Of a stretch of 64,000 nt of DNA, positions 34,617 to 44,203 are shown in pieces (position 1 is the stretch's first letter; every line of letters starts with the position of its first letter). The stretch spans positions 992,001-1,056,000 of the forward strand of contig NZ_CP159358.1 in NCBI RefSeq assembly GCF_040500475.1, read 5' to 3'. The notes under the pieces were generated by a model. The model did no database searches, had not been told where the DNA came from, and saw only the letters and a program-made list of their open reading frames with translations. Made by a program: the position numbers and the translations under genes. This DNA comes from Bacillus sp. Bos-x628. GTDB lineage: Bacteria > Bacillota > Bacilli > Bacillales > Bacillaceae.

Positions 34617-35930
34617 TTACGTTTTATCTCGTACGAATTGATGAATGACAAGACCTATGGCGGCTAGGATGAGTAAAGACCCGAGTGCAAGACGGCTAGC
34701 GAGATTCCCATACTCTGCAAAAAAGAGTGTGACAGACCCGTAAATGATAGGTCCCACAATGGACGAAACCTTCCCAGAGAAAGCAAATAGACCGAAGAAT
34801 TGTCCGCGTTTTTCCCTCGGTGTTAATTCAATGATGAATATTCTTGACGCCCCCCAGCTAGCACCAAGTGATATACCAAACAAACTGCCCGCTATCCAAA
34901 AGACCCATTCGGTTGAAGCTGTCACAGCCAAAATAAGTGCAAAGATTAAAATGAGATAAACGACTGTAATCGAGCGCTTTGCACCAATTGCTTTTGTGAT
35001 ATAACCAAATATAAAAGACCCTATAATACTTGAAACGGTGGACACAAGGTAAAGTAAAATAAATTGCCCTGCGGTAAACCCAATGATGATTTTGGCATAA
35101 ACGGCCATCATCGCAATAGCTGTTTGCAAAGAATCGTTCATAAAAAAGAAAGCAATCATAAAGATAAAAGCAGGTTTGTAGCACTTCATGTCTTTAACTG
35201 TTTGAAAAATGACTTGATATCCGCTAAAAAAAGAAGGCTTTTTTACCTGCTGACGTAATGGGTGAGGATCTTTCACAAAAAATAAAAAAGGAAGAAAAAA
35301 GAGGAAAAATAAAAGAGCTGTCGGAATAAAGGCCTCATGGAATTGGCCGTTTCCTACAAGTAAGTAAACAGAGAGGCCAACAAGTGTTCCTAAATATCCA
35401 ACGGCAATGCCAAATCCAGAAATAAGTGGTATCTCATCTTTTGTTCCTAGATCGGGCAGAATTGTGTCATAAAAAACAAGACTAGAGTGATAGAAAAATT
35501 TCGCCAAAACAAACAATGTCACAACTATTAATAACGAGACAGGCAAACCAAACCATTCACTTGAAAAATCAATCTTAGCAAAAACTCCCATCAAGAACGT
35601 ACAGGCAATACAGATGAGGGTAAACATCGTGATATATTTTTTCTTTTTTCCTGTTCGATCGATCAGGACTCCATATAATGGCGTAAAAATGACAAGGAAA
35701 AAGCTAGCAATAGCGTTCGCATAAGATATAAATGTGCTTGCGATCTGATCCATTCTCGCACTGTCTCCTATAGTTTCCTGCAAGTAAAACGGGAAGAAAA
35801 TGGTGATCATATTCGATGAAAAAATCGTATTTGCAAAATCATACAGTGCCCACGCCAGCACAGGTGCTGTCAAAAACAACCCAAAACCTGCTTCTTTTTT
35901 CTTAAAGGTCTTTATTCCTGATTTCAACAT
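34617..35930 (-). CDS. MFS transporter of the Atg22/UMF1 type
   Basis: A 437-residue membrane protein with about 12 hydrophobic segments. [24 protein letters not shown] near residue 25 is the signature of the Atg22/UMF1 group of MFS transporters, some of which export amino acids. A typical MFS loop [14 protein letters not shown] follows. The ATG at 35930 has AAGGGAG five bases upstream. B. subtilis has no gene between cheV and patA that I know of, so this and the next two genes form an insertion relative to it. Substrate unknown. Confidence 0.8.
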   Translation of the reverse strand: MLKSGIKTFKKKEAGFGLFLTAPVLAWALYDFANTIFSSNMITIFFPFYLQETIGDSARMDQIASTFISYANAIASFFLVIFTPLYGVLIDRTGKKKKYITMFTLICIACTFLMGVFAKIDFSSEWFGLPVSLLIVVTLFVLAKFFYHSSLVFYDTILPDLGTKDEIPLISGFGIAVGYLGTLVGLSVYLLVGNGQFHEAFIPTALLFFLFFLPFLFFVKDPHPLRQQVKKPSFFSGYQVIFQTVKDMKCYKPAFIFMIAFFFMNDSLQTAIAMMAVYAKIIIGFTAGQFILLYLVSTVSSIIGSFIFGYITKAIGAKRSITVVYLILIFALILAVTASTEWVFWIAGSLFGISLGASWGASRIFIIELTPREKRGQFFGLFAFSGKVSSIVGPIIYGSVTLFFAEYGNLASRLALGSLLILAAIGLVIHQFVRDKT

Positions 35931-36303
35931 ATTGTCTCCCTTCCGTATCCTATTCTTGACTATCATTCTATTTTATGAAGTGTTTCCCTTTTCCATACAC
36001 AAGCTCTCCATGCAAACAAAGGTGCTCCGTTTTTTACAATTCCCTGTTAGTTCAGGATGTTTGGTTCTGATATGCCCTTTTATTCTGTATATTTTCTAAA
36101 TTCTTATCATCGTTCGTTATGATATCCCATCAATTTAGCAAGCTCAATGGAGTTGAACATTTTTACATATCGCTCAAAATGGGTTTTCATGAGTGATTTG
36201 CGTGAATCAATAGAAAATTTGTAAAAAACATGCCACTTCTATTTCTTTTTTCATCTTATTTTTAAACATTTTGTGATATTTTTGTCTTATTTCTATTCAT
36301 CTG
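35931..36303. other. intergenic region without a supported gene
   Basis: About 370 AT-rich bases between divergent genes. A 27-codon minus-strand frame at 36107-36190 (MKTHFERYVKMF...) looks protein-like but has no ribosome binding site. I see nothing else. Confidence 0.5.
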
Positions 36304-36331
36304 TTGACATTCGTTTTTCACATGGTACAAT
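36304..36331 (+). promoter_or_regulatory. promoter of the 51-codon gene
   Basis: -35 TTGACA (36304-36309), 16-base spacer, -10 TACAAT (36326-36331); close to sigma-A consensus. Confidence 0.8.
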
Positions 36332-36360
36332 AGTCAAGGATTTTTTAAAGAAAGGTGTTC

Positions 36361-36516
36361 ATGATGGGGATTGTCATACTATTAAAGGACAATGAAATGA
36401 CTGTGATTGAAGATATTTGCGAAGCTGATTTTTTAGACATGAAAAATGGCATGTCAACAGAAGAAGCAGCCCATATCTCATGGTATGAAGATTATGATAC
36501 GGCTTATGGATATTAA
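36361..36516 (+). CDS. small acidic protein of unknown function
   Basis: A 51-residue protein (MMGIVILLKDNEMTVIEDI, ending WYEDYDTAYGY) with many Asp and Glu and no membrane segment. It has a near-consensus promoter, AAAGGTG just before the two adjacent ATGs (36361 and 36364), and its own terminator, so it is a well-defined one-gene unit. I do not recognise it. Confidence 0.7.
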   Translation: MMGIVILLKDNEMTVIEDICEADFLDMKNGMSTEEAAHISWYEDYDTAYGY

Positions 36517-36540
36517 TTCCATACAATAGATGAAACGTGA

Positions 36541-36581
36541 AAAAAGGCGATGCAACCTTGAATAGGTTGATCGCCTTTTTA
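36541..36581. terminator. bidirectional terminator
   Basis: AAAAAGGCGAT (36541-36551) and ATCGCCTTTTT (36570-36580), with an inner AACC/GGTT pair, between convergent genes. Confidence 0.85.
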
Positions 36582-37463
36582 CGTCTGTGAACTTCTTTCG
36601 CTTTCTGGTTCAACATGAATAAAAATTTGTGCATGTGGAAATTCTTTTTGAATTGTTTCTTCTATTCTGTCACATAATTGATGTACATCTTCAATGGTTG
36701 TTTTCCCATTAACGATTAAATGGAAATCAATATATTCTTCGGCGCCAGATCGTCTCGTCCGAAAGTCATGATATTCAATAAATTCTTGGCTGAATCCTTG
36801 GATAATGGTTTCAATGGACTGTTCTTCTTCCGGCGTTAATCGTGCGTCAACAAGTGGTGGAAAAGCTTCCTTTATCAGCTTAAATGCTTCACGCATAATA
36901 AAGAGGGCAAGTATCATTCCAATGATCGGATCTAGGAAGTACCAGTCTGTTAATGCAACAAGTAATAAACTAAATCCAACCCCTAAAGACGTATATACAT
37001 CTGTTAATAGATGCAAAGCATTTGATTTCATGGCAACTGAATGTACTCTTTCTGCCTCTTTGTTCACGATTTTGGAAACAATCAAATTAATCAAGGAACC
37101 AATCAGCATCACCACAATCCCAAGTACAGGAAGCTTCACAGGCTCCGGATGCATTAATTTGTGAACACATTCGTAAATAATCCAAATACCAGCGACAAAT
37201 ATCAGCAAAGTCTCAATGGTTCCAGAAATATTTTCGACCTTGCCGTGCCCATAAGGATGCTTAGAGTCTGCTGGCTTTCTAGAAATACGAACAGAGATAA
37301 ATGCAATAAAAGATGCCATTAAATCTAAAAAGGAATGGATGGCTTCTGATAATACCGCAACAGATCCGGTTAACAACCCCACAATGATTTTAAGTATGAC
37401 AACAAATGAGTTACTCATCACGGATAAAAAGGCTATTTTAGATGTCTTCGCTGAATTCCCCAT
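36579..37463 (-). CDS. cation diffusion facilitator family metal exporter
   Basis: A 294-residue CDF transporter that exports divalent metal in exchange for protons. Six membrane segments are followed by a cytoplasmic domain. Metal-site motifs are HSFLD in the second segment and HLLTD in the fifth, with HPYGHGKVE after the second; a C-terminal dimerisation domain ends with HAQIFIHVEPE. The B. subtilis members include the manganese exporters MneP and MneS; which metal this one moves cannot be told. The ATG at 37463 follows GGAGGG by about nine bases. Confidence 0.88.
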   Translation of the reverse strand: MGNSAKTSKIAFLSVMSNSFVVILKIIVGLLTGSVAVLSEAIHSFLDLMASFIAFISVRISRKPADSKHPYGHGKVENISGTIETLLIFVAGIWIIYECVHKLMHPEPVKLPVLGIVVMLIGSLINLIVSKIVNKEAERVHSVAMKSNALHLLTDVYTSLGVGFSLLLVALTDWYFLDPIIGMILALFIMREAFKLIKEAFPPLVDARLTPEEEQSIETIIQGFSQEFIEYHDFRTRRSGAEEYIDFHLIVNGKTTIEDVHQLCDRIEETIQKEFPHAQIFIHVEPESERSSQT

Positions 37464-37676
37464 GTATCGTCCCTCCTTCAGGAGATCGCATATCTGCATA
37501 TTCAATTTCCATGACCTGATTTTTCCATTCTTTCAGTGTGTGCAGTTTGGTCATTTTCTAATCATCATGTGAGCCTGTATTTTCCGTGAATGTTACGCTA
37601 TAATAAATGTTGCTCTTTCATCAAGCACTCATGTTGTGATGTATAGGAGAATAGACTACATATAATCCTTTCACAA

Positions 37677-37704
37677 GTGACATTTATGCAGTCAATGGTA
37701 AAAT
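37677..37704 (+). promoter_or_regulatory. possible promoter of patA
   Basis: GTGACA (37677-37682), 16-base spacer, TAAAAT (37699-37704) with a TGG extension, 35 bases before the patA start. Confidence 0.5.
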
Positions 37705-37738
37705 AGGATAAAAACATAAATTTTTAAGGTGATGAGAA

Positions 37739-38902
37739 ATGGAGCATTTGCTGAATCCAAGAGTAAAGGATATTGAAATTTCAGGCATTCGAACATTTTC
37801 AAATCTCGTATCGTCCTATGAGGATGTTGTTTCTTTGATCATTGGTCAACCCGATTTTTATACGCCGCATCATGTCAAAACAGTTGCCAAAACAGCCATC
37901 GACGAGAATTTCACCTCTTATACTCATAATGCAGGTTTTCTAGAGCTGAGGCAAGCAATCCAGCAATACATGAAGAAGAAGGTAAAACTTGATTATGAAG
38001 CAGAGTCAGAAATCATTGTCACGACAGGTGCCAGTCAAGCCATTGATGCCGCGTTTCGTACTATTTTAACAGACGGCGATGAGGTCATTCTACCAGGCCC
38101 TGTCTATCCAGGCTATGAACCAATTATTCGAATGTGCGGCGGGACGCCTGTTCACATTGACACAACGAATGCCGGGTTTAAATTAAATGCCAAGCTCATT
38201 GAGGATGCGTTAACGGAGAAAACAAAGTGTGTTGTCCTTCCTTATCCTTCAAATCCAACAGGTGTAACCCTATTAGAAGAGGAATTGAAAGAAATTGCAC
38301 AACTGCTTGAAGGCAAGGACATTTTTATTCTATCTGACGAGATCTATAGCGAGCTGACATTTGATCGACCACATCATTCAATTGCTTCCTTTTTAAAAGA
38401 ACAAACCATTGTGATCAATGGGCTTTCAAAATCTCATAGCATGACTGGCTGGAGAATTGGCTTTTTGTTCGCTTCAGCTCCAATTGCTAAACATGTATTA
38501 AAAGTACATCAATATAACGTCTCTTGTGCCTCATCTATCTCACAAAAGGCGGCACTAGAAGCTGTGACAAATGGTGTGGATGATGCACTTATCATGAGAG
38601 AGCAATATAAGAAAAGGCTCGATTATGTATATGATCGTCTCATTTCTATGGGGTTGCCTGTCATTAAGCCTTCTGGAGCTTTTTATATTTTTCCTTCAAT
38701 TGATTCGTTTGGCATGAGTTCATTTGATTTTTGCATGGAGCTATTAGAAAGCACAAGATTAGCTGTCGTGCCTGGCTCTGCTTTCTCTCGATTAGGTGAA
38801 GGATATGTTCGGCTTTCCTATGCATATTCACTTGATACGCTGAAAGAAGGACTTGATCGCCTAGAACAATTTGTTCTGGAAAAACGTTCAACTCTATCAT
38901 AA
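37739..38902 (+). CDS. patA: aminotransferase PatA
   Basis: PLP-dependent class I aminotransferase of 387 residues. The cofactor lysine lies in INGLSKSHSMTGWRIGF near residue 235; other signatures are TTGASQAIDAAFR, YPSNPTGV and the final arginine in GYVRLSYAYS. In B. subtilis PatA is proposed to act on N-acetyl-diaminopimelate, which would link it to dapH and ykuR of this window; that is from its assigned role. AAGGTGATG precedes the ATG. It is convergent with kinA. Confidence 0.9.
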   Translation: MEHLLNPRVKDIEISGIRTFSNLVSSYEDVVSLIIGQPDFYTPHHVKTVAKTAIDENFTSYTHNAGFLELRQAIQQYMKKKVKLDYEAESEIIVTTGASQAIDAAFRTILTDGDEVILPGPVYPGYEPIIRMCGGTPVHIDTTNAGFKLNAKLIEDALTEKTKCVVLPYPSNPTGVTLLEEELKEIAQLLEGKDIFILSDEIYSELTFDRPHHSIASFLKEQTIVINGLSKSHSMTGWRIGFLFASAPIAKHVLKVHQYNVSCASSISQKAALEAVTNGVDDALIMREQYKKRLDYVYDRLISMGLPVIKPSGAFYIFPSIDSFGMSSFDFCMELLESTRLAVVPGSAFSRLGEGYVRLSYAYSLDTLKEGLDRLEQFVLEKRSTLS

Positions 38903-38908
38903 GACGGA

Positions 38909-38940
38909 TGAAACAACGGTTCTCTTGCCGTTGTTTTATT
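38909..38940. terminator. bidirectional terminator between patA and kinA
   Basis: AAACAACGG (38911-38919) and CCGTTGTTT (38928-38936), loop of eight, T-rich on the plus side. Confidence 0.8.
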
Positions 38941-40765
38941 TTGCAGGAAACATGATGTGAAACACTGTGCCTTTCTCAGGCTGACTATCTACACTAATCG
39001 TTCCATTGTGATTTTCTAAAATATTAAATGTGACCATAAGTCCAAGTCCTGTGCCCTTTTCTTTTGTTGTTAAAAAAGGCTCTCCTATTCTTTTCATGAC
39101 AGATTCAGGAATGCCGACACCTTCATCTCTAATGGTCACTAGAATCCCTTCTCTCTGCGCTTTCGCCGTAATGTCAACCTTTCCTCCATTTGGCATAGAT
39201 TCAACGGCATTTTTGATTAAATTGATAAATACCTGTTTGAGCTGATTTTGATCTCCATTCATCAGGAGATCCTCCTCAATGTCACTTGTGTTCATTAATA
39301 TCCCATTCAGGTTTGCCTGCGTTTCTAACAAAGCTGTGACTTCGCTAATGAGTTTTTTCAAATTAAGTGTCTGCATTGAAGCTGTTTGTTGCGGTTTTGC
39401 TAGCATTAACAATTCACTCAAAATAATCTCAATTCGGCTCAGCTCAGAGAAAACAATCTCAAAATATTGATCGCGATCTTTTGTTTTCGGTTTAATGAGT
39501 TGAAGAAAGCCCTTGATCGCTGTTAATGGATTGCGTATTTCATGGGCAATACCTGCAGCCAGTTGTCCTGCAATGGATAACTTTTCAGAACGTAGCATCA
39601 GTTCTTCTGTCTGCTTCCGTTCGGATATGTCTCGCAAAATAATTTGAACGGCGGTTTCTCCAAAGAATGTGGTTGGAATACAAACCATCTCTGTATAAAT
39701 GAGTCGATGTTTGAATGTATGACAGCTCATTGTGACAATCTCTGACTCCGATTTTCTTTCAATAATACGAGATAGACTCTCTTTCACTTTTTGCTGATCG
39801 CAAGAATGGATTTGATGAAAAATATCCTTCCCTATTAATTTATCGTAATGTTCGGCTTCGAATAACTTGATACCTGATTCATTCATAAATACCCATTTAT
39901 GATCATGAATCACCGCAATGGTATCAATTGAATTTTGAATAAGCAATTGGTACCGTTCTCTGCTTTTTTGAAGCACGGTTTGGAATTTTTTCCGAGATGA
40001 GATGTCGACAAGTAACAAAAGCTCTGCCCGCTGATTTTGATAGATAGTAGGAGAAGACTTTACCTCAATGTGAACGGTACTTCCGTCTTTCCGCTTCCAT
40101 ATTTGCTCAATCATACCGACTGGAAGACCTTGCTGTAGCCTAGTTATCCGGCTTCTGACAATGTCGTGGTAATCTTCTACAATAAAATCAAAGGCAGATT
40201 TGCCGATCATTTCATCTCTTGTACATACACCCATTAAGTTCAGCATCGCATCATTCGCATAAACAATTTTCCCTAACATCGTAATGCATAGCGGATTTGG
40301 CAGCATCGCAATCAGTTTTTCAGCTTCAGTGACATTTTGGAAAGCCGGCAGACTGCCTAATGGCTGTTCCGACGCTGCTGATTTTGTCTCTAATGCTGTT
40401 GTTTTAGGCTGAGAATCCAGCACCCTCATTTTTAGGATCATTTCTCTACCTAATTCGTTATCTGATAAATCACAAGCAACAAAATCAATGCTTGCTTCTA
40501 CCCAAACAGCTGTAAGATCACTTCTAAGCAGTCTAAAAGTACAAATCTCTAACATGTGCTGATTATAGAAATAACTTTCGACGAGAAATTGATCTTCTGT
40601 ATGAACAAAGTCCTTTAAATAACACCCTAGTAAATCCTTTTGTTCATAGAGCAAAAGCTGCTTACAATTGGAAGAAATGTAGAGAAAGCGGCCATTAGAA
40701 GAAAGAACTGCATGTAAATCAATATTCGAGCACAATTGAGTCGAATCTTTCATTTTTTGTTCCAT
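38936..40765 (-). CDS. kinA: sporulation histidine kinase KinA
   Basis: Soluble sensor kinase that starts the phosphorelay (Spo0F, Spo0B, Spo0A) leading to sporulation. The 609 residues have three PAS domains (about 15-120, 145-265, 270-385), the phosphorylated His near residue 408 in LAAGIAHEIRNPLTAIKG, and the ATPase domain with NGDQNQLKQVFINLIKNAVE, DEGVGI and GTGLGLMV. No membrane segment. Length and sequence follow B. subtilis KinA. A perfect sigma-H promoter lies upstream. Confidence 0.95.
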   Translation of the reverse strand: MEQKMKDSTQLCSNIDLHAVLSSNGRFLYISSNCKQLLLYEQKDLLGCYLKDFVHTEDQFLVESYFYNQHMLEICTFRLLRSDLTAVWVEASIDFVACDLSDNELGREMILKMRVLDSQPKTTALETKSAASEQPLGSLPAFQNVTEAEKLIAMLPNPLCITMLGKIVYANDAMLNLMGVCTRDEMIGKSAFDFIVEDYHDIVRSRITRLQQGLPVGMIEQIWKRKDGSTVHIEVKSSPTIYQNQRAELLLLVDISSRKKFQTVLQKSRERYQLLIQNSIDTIAVIHDHKWVFMNESGIKLFEAEHYDKLIGKDIFHQIHSCDQQKVKESLSRIIERKSESEIVTMSCHTFKHRLIYTEMVCIPTTFFGETAVQIILRDISERKQTEELMLRSEKLSIAGQLAAGIAHEIRNPLTAIKGFLQLIKPKTKDRDQYFEIVFSELSRIEIILSELLMLAKPQQTASMQTLNLKKLISEVTALLETQANLNGILMNTSDIEEDLLMNGDQNQLKQVFINLIKNAVESMPNGGKVDITAKAQREGILVTIRDEGVGIPESVMKRIGEPFLTTKEKGTGLGLMVTFNILENHNGTISVDSQPEKGTVFHIMFPAK

Positions 40766-40823
40766 CGTCGTCCGACCCTCCTTTTATTTTTTAGGGTTGT
40801 CCTTAGAATGATGTATAAAAAGG

Positions 40824-40851
40824 ATTCGCTAGAAAAACCGTATTTTCCTTC
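40824..40851 (-). promoter_or_regulatory. sigma-H promoter of kinA
   Basis: Minus-strand -35 GAAGGAAAA (40843-40851), 12-base spacer, -10 AGCGAAT (40824-40830): full agreement with RNAGGAWWW and RNNGAAT. Confidence 0.9.
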
Positions 40852-40881
40852 AAAACTCGTGTGAAACGTCCATATTTTCAG

Positions 40882-40913
40882 CAAAAAGGAGCACTTTCTT
40901 TTGCTGTGCTCCT
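40882..40913 (-). terminator. terminator after pbpH
   Basis: AGGAGCAC (40887-40894) and GTGCTCCT (40906-40913), then TTTTGC on the minus strand. Confidence 0.75.
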
Positions 40914-43042
40914 TACTCATTATTTTTTTCATATTTTTTTTGTAATTCAACATACTTATCAACAATTTTACTTGGAATGGTTTTAATGACTTGATCTTTA
41001 TCGGTCACATATGGTGTCACGACACTAAAAGCCACTTCTGGATTTGATGAAGGATAATACCCTCCAAAGGTTAAGTTGTATGTTGCATTTCCCCACCAGC
41101 TTCGGTTAGCACCATAGTAAAACGTTTGAGCCGTACCAGTTTTACCTGCCACATCATGTTGACCAAAGCGTCCATCAGCAGTCCCACCAGATGATGTGAC
41201 CATTTTTAGCCCCATTTTCACTCGATCAATATCTGCCTTTGTATTGTTAATCGTATTGAGCACCTTTGGTTCATACTTTTTGACAACCGGTCCGACTTCT
41301 TCCTTATTTGTTGGAAGATGAATGCTTTTCACCACTCTTGGCTGAACACGTTTGCCCCCATTGGCAATTGTAGACATGTATTGAGCTACTTGAAGCGGAG
41401 TATACGTGTCATACTGACCGATCGCTTCATCAAGCAACAATCCTCCGACCGTTTTAGGATGCGTTTGCATCCCGCTTGATTCTTGCGGAAGGTCTATCCC
41501 CGTTTTCACACCAAGACCAAATTGCGCATAATAATTTCTCATTTTTTGTAAATCAGCAGAGTCAGCCGGTAAAGGACCATTCTTTTGATAGGTGATGCCT
41601 GCCATTCTCATGGCCACATGAAACATATAAACGTTTGAACTTTTTTGGAGGGCTCGAAGGTCGTTGACCCAACCAAGGTTATGATAAGATTTTTTCGGTT
41701 TTCCATTACCCGCAAAGTAAAGGGGTGTATCCATATATGACTGATTGTGAGACATGCCGTCCTGATAACCAGCTAGTACAGTTGCTCCTTTGACTACAGA
41801 TCCCATCTCGTATTGCGTAGTAAATGTGCCAATGGCAAAGTCTGTGACATCTCTGCCGTCCATTTTCTTTCCTGACATGGCCAGAATGTCACCCGTGTTA
41901 GGATTCATCATCACAACAAATGCCCGGTCCATCATATAGTTTCTTGCACTGGCAGATCTAAGCTCTGATTCGACAATTTGATCTACTTCTTTTTGAAGCT
42001 CCATATCAAATGTCAGCGCAAGATCAAATCCTCTTCGGCCTTCTGTCCGTTTGATCTCATCTAACAGCTTCCCGCCGACTTGAGTATATTGTACGGTCGC
42101 TTTCTCCGGATTCAAGAAATCCTCGTACTGATATTCTAAATAACTTTTTCCTACCCGGTCATTACGCGAATAGCCTCTTACCATATAGTAATCTTCACGC
42201 TCTTTAATAATTCCTTGTTCTGGGGTGGTGACACCGCCGAGTACATTGTATAGTGTTTTTTCATATTGATATTTTCTTGTCCAGTCATTGATGACGTTCA
42301 CACCAGGCAGTTCATCAAGATGCTCTGACACTAGTGAAATCTCATCATACGTCAGACTTACTGCTGATGTTTGCTTTGATTCCTTCGTTTCATCAAGCAA
42401 AGCGACTTTTTCGTCCCCTTTTTTCTTTTCATTTGGGTCCATCGCTTTCACAATTTGAGGCTCAAAAGCATAGCCCCCTGTAAACCGTCGATAAATGGCT
42501 GCAACGGCTTTTTCGGCAGGATCGTTTTCAATGGCTTGGACTTCTTCCTTTGGTACTCGCTCAACTTGAAGCGGATACACTTTTTTCCCGTCGATCTTCT
42601 TTTTTTCCGCTTTTGATAGCAGCTTATCTGCTTTTTTTGGATTGTCTGCAAGCCAGAAGTCTCGAATGTCTCGCTCTCTCAAGAAATCTATATCCATTTT
42701 TATATAAGTCGCAAGTTTTCTTGCTACCTTGATCTTATCCTTCGCTTTCACACCAGTTTCAGAAGTATAAACGATTGCAGGTACACTCTCGTTATCAACA
42801 ACGACTCTTCCTCTTGCGTCATACATTTTTCCTCTTGGTGACGGGTATGAAGCTGTTTTGACCTCTGTTCGGTTTGCTTGCTTTTTATAATCTTCTCCAT
42901 TGACGATTTGCAGCACGCCGAGCTTAATCACAAGTCCAGCAAATAAACTAAACACAGCGAAGAAAAAGAGATTGATTCTCCAGGCATTCCGGCGTTTTAT
43001 TCTTTTCTCCTCGGAAGCACCTTGATTGTGTTTCTCTACCAC
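40913..43042 (-). CDS. pbpH: class B penicillin-binding protein PbpH
   Basis: Monofunctional transpeptidase of 709 residues that cross-links peptidoglycan; in B. subtilis PbpH and PBP2A together are needed for rod shape. One membrane anchor (about 26-45), the dimerisation domain (PSPRGKMYDARGRVV), and the catalytic triad motifs SVVK (in MGSVVKGATVL, about residue 397), SSN (QKSSNVYMFH) and KTGT (AGKTGTAQT). A WalR-type box overlaps its likely promoter. The start at 43042 follows GAGGAG with good spacing. Confidence 0.92.
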   Translation of the reverse strand: MVEKHNQGASEEKRIKRRNAWRINLFFFAVFSLFAGLVIKLGVLQIVNGEDYKKQANRTEVKTASYPSPRGKMYDARGRVVVDNESVPAIVYTSETGVKAKDKIKVARKLATYIKMDIDFLRERDIRDFWLADNPKKADKLLSKAEKKKIDGKKVYPLQVERVPKEEVQAIENDPAEKAVAAIYRRFTGGYAFEPQIVKAMDPNEKKKGDEKVALLDETKESKQTSAVSLTYDEISLVSEHLDELPGVNVINDWTRKYQYEKTLYNVLGGVTTPEQGIIKEREDYYMVRGYSRNDRVGKSYLEYQYEDFLNPEKATVQYTQVGGKLLDEIKRTEGRRGFDLALTFDMELQKEVDQIVESELRSASARNYMMDRAFVVMMNPNTGDILAMSGKKMDGRDVTDFAIGTFTTQYEMGSVVKGATVLAGYQDGMSHNQSYMDTPLYFAGNGKPKKSYHNLGWVNDLRALQKSSNVYMFHVAMRMAGITYQKNGPLPADSADLQKMRNYYAQFGLGVKTGIDLPQESSGMQTHPKTVGGLLLDEAIGQYDTYTPLQVAQYMSTIANGGKRVQPRVVKSIHLPTNKEEVGPVVKKYEPKVLNTINNTKADIDRVKMGLKMVTSSGGTADGRFGQHDVAGKTGTAQTFYYGANRSWWGNATYNLTFGGYYPSSNPEVAFSVVTPYVTDKDQVIKTIPSKIVDKYVELQKKYEKNNE

Positions 43043-43092
43043 TTATGTAGCTCCTCTCATCCTTTCAATCTTTTACAATGATCACTCATTAT

Positions 43093-43109
43093 TGTAACAC
43101 TTTTGTAAT
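43093..43109 (+). promoter_or_regulatory. WalR-type box between pbpH and ykwD
   Basis: TGTAAC-ACTTT-TGTAAT matches the WalR consensus TGTWAH-N5-TGTWAH in full. It overlaps a minus-strand TACAAT -10-like element for pbpH and lies about 275 bases upstream of ykwD. Confidence 0.6.
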
Positions 43110-43365
43110 AGTTGTTACAGCGAAACAAGGGGAAAAAAAGCTGTCAATCCTTATTCCGTAAAAAAAATATACTAACACTTCAAACTATTGGAATGTTTAT
43201 GTCGTTTTCTTTAAAAGGCATCATCTCCTATCCTTTGATATGAAAAGACGCTTTCTATGACTTTAACAAAAATGACAAATACTCTTTGTCAATGGAGGAT
43301 GCTGGTACGTTTTTAACAAAAAGTCCATGTTATGATTTGTTGTGAGAAAACAAAACAACAATTTT
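43110..43365. other. pbpH-ykwD intergenic region
   Basis: Apart from the WalR-type box I see no gene. TTATGAT near 43330 could be the ykwD -10 element, but no convincing -35 is present. Confidence 0.4.
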
Positions 43366-43380
43366 AGGAGGAATTACATT

Positions 43381-44163
43381 ATGAAGAAGAAATCATTCTT
43401 TTTTTCTGCGCTAACAGCTGCTACATTGATCACGTTCACTGGAGGGCACTCAGCAGATGCGCAAGAGCTTAACCTAAAACAAGTCATACAAGTCAAGCAT
43501 CAAGCCATTGATCTTCATACACTTGCTGCAAAATTACATATCTCATCAGATGTGAACAAGTTAAGCGCATCAAATCAAAAAGAGATCGAAGCCACGTTGA
43601 ACAAGCTGATTAAAAGCGGTCAACCAGTGACTGGTACAAAAGTCATCAAAGAAGTAAACAAAGCAAAGAATGAACAAAAACAAGAATCAGTGAAAAAACC
43701 AGCTTCTTCTAAACCAAGTACATCAACGAACCAAAACACAAAAGCTGACCAAAAAGCGACAACTGCCACAAAAACAGACAGCAGCTTAAACGCTTTTGAA
43801 AAAGAAGTGGTTGATCTAACAAACAAAGAGCGTGCAAAACAAGGATTAAAGGCACTTACTGTTGATTCAAAATTAAGCAAATCTGCTCGTGCTAAGTCTC
43901 AAGATATGAAAGATAAAAACTATTTCTCTCATACAAGCCCAACTTACGGATCTCCATTTGATCAAATGAAGACATTCGGTATTACTTACAAAACAGCAGG
44001 TGAAAACATTGCGCAAGGGCAAAGATCACCTCAAGAAGTTGTGACTGCTTGGATGAACAGTGAAGGTCATAGAGCCAACATATTAAACAAAAACTATACA
44101 CATATCGGTGTTGGTTATGTAAAAGATGGCAACTACTGGACGCAACAATTTATCGGAAAATAA
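43381..44163 (+). CDS. ykwD: secreted CAP-domain protein YkwD
   Basis: A 260-residue exported protein with a signal peptide (about 1-28, ending SADA before QE), a Lys/Ser/Thr-rich linker (about 95-140) and a C-terminal CAP (SCP/PR1) domain: NKERAKQGLKAL, YFSHTSPTYGSPFDQM, AGENIAQGQ, HRANILNKNYTHIGVGY. The role of bacterial CAP proteins is mostly unknown; some act on the cell wall or spore. The ATG at 43381 follows AGGAGGAATTACATT; the frame is open 13 codons further. Confidence 0.9.
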   Translation: MKKKSFFFSALTAATLITFTGGHSADAQELNLKQVIQVKHQAIDLHTLAAKLHISSDVNKLSASNQKEIEATLNKLIKSGQPVTGTKVIKEVNKAKNEQKQESVKKPASSKPSTSTNQNTKADQKATTATKTDSSLNAFEKEVVDLTNKERAKQGLKALTVDSKLSKSARAKSQDMKDKNYFSHTSPTYGSPFDQMKTFGITYKTAGENIAQGQRSPQEVVTAWMNSEGHRANILNKNYTHIGVGYVKDGNYWTQQFIGK

Positions 44164-44167
44164 TACA

Positions 44168-44203
44168 AAACATCCTGTCCCTAGGTAGGACAGGATGTTT
44201 ATT
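44168..44203. terminator. bidirectional terminator between ykwD and ykwC
   Basis: Thirteen-base perfect arms AAACATCCTGTCC (44168-44180) and GGACAGGATGTTT (44188-44200). Confidence 0.92.

Noticed and set aside
33632..34651. 339-codon version of cheV
   Set aside because: The extra 36 codons have no ribosome binding site, overlap the sigma-D promoter and the upstream MFS gene, and exceed the B. subtilis length.
36107..36190. 27-codon minus-strand frame MKTHFERYVKMF...
   Set aside because: Protein-like composition, but no ribosome binding site or promoter and too short to judge.
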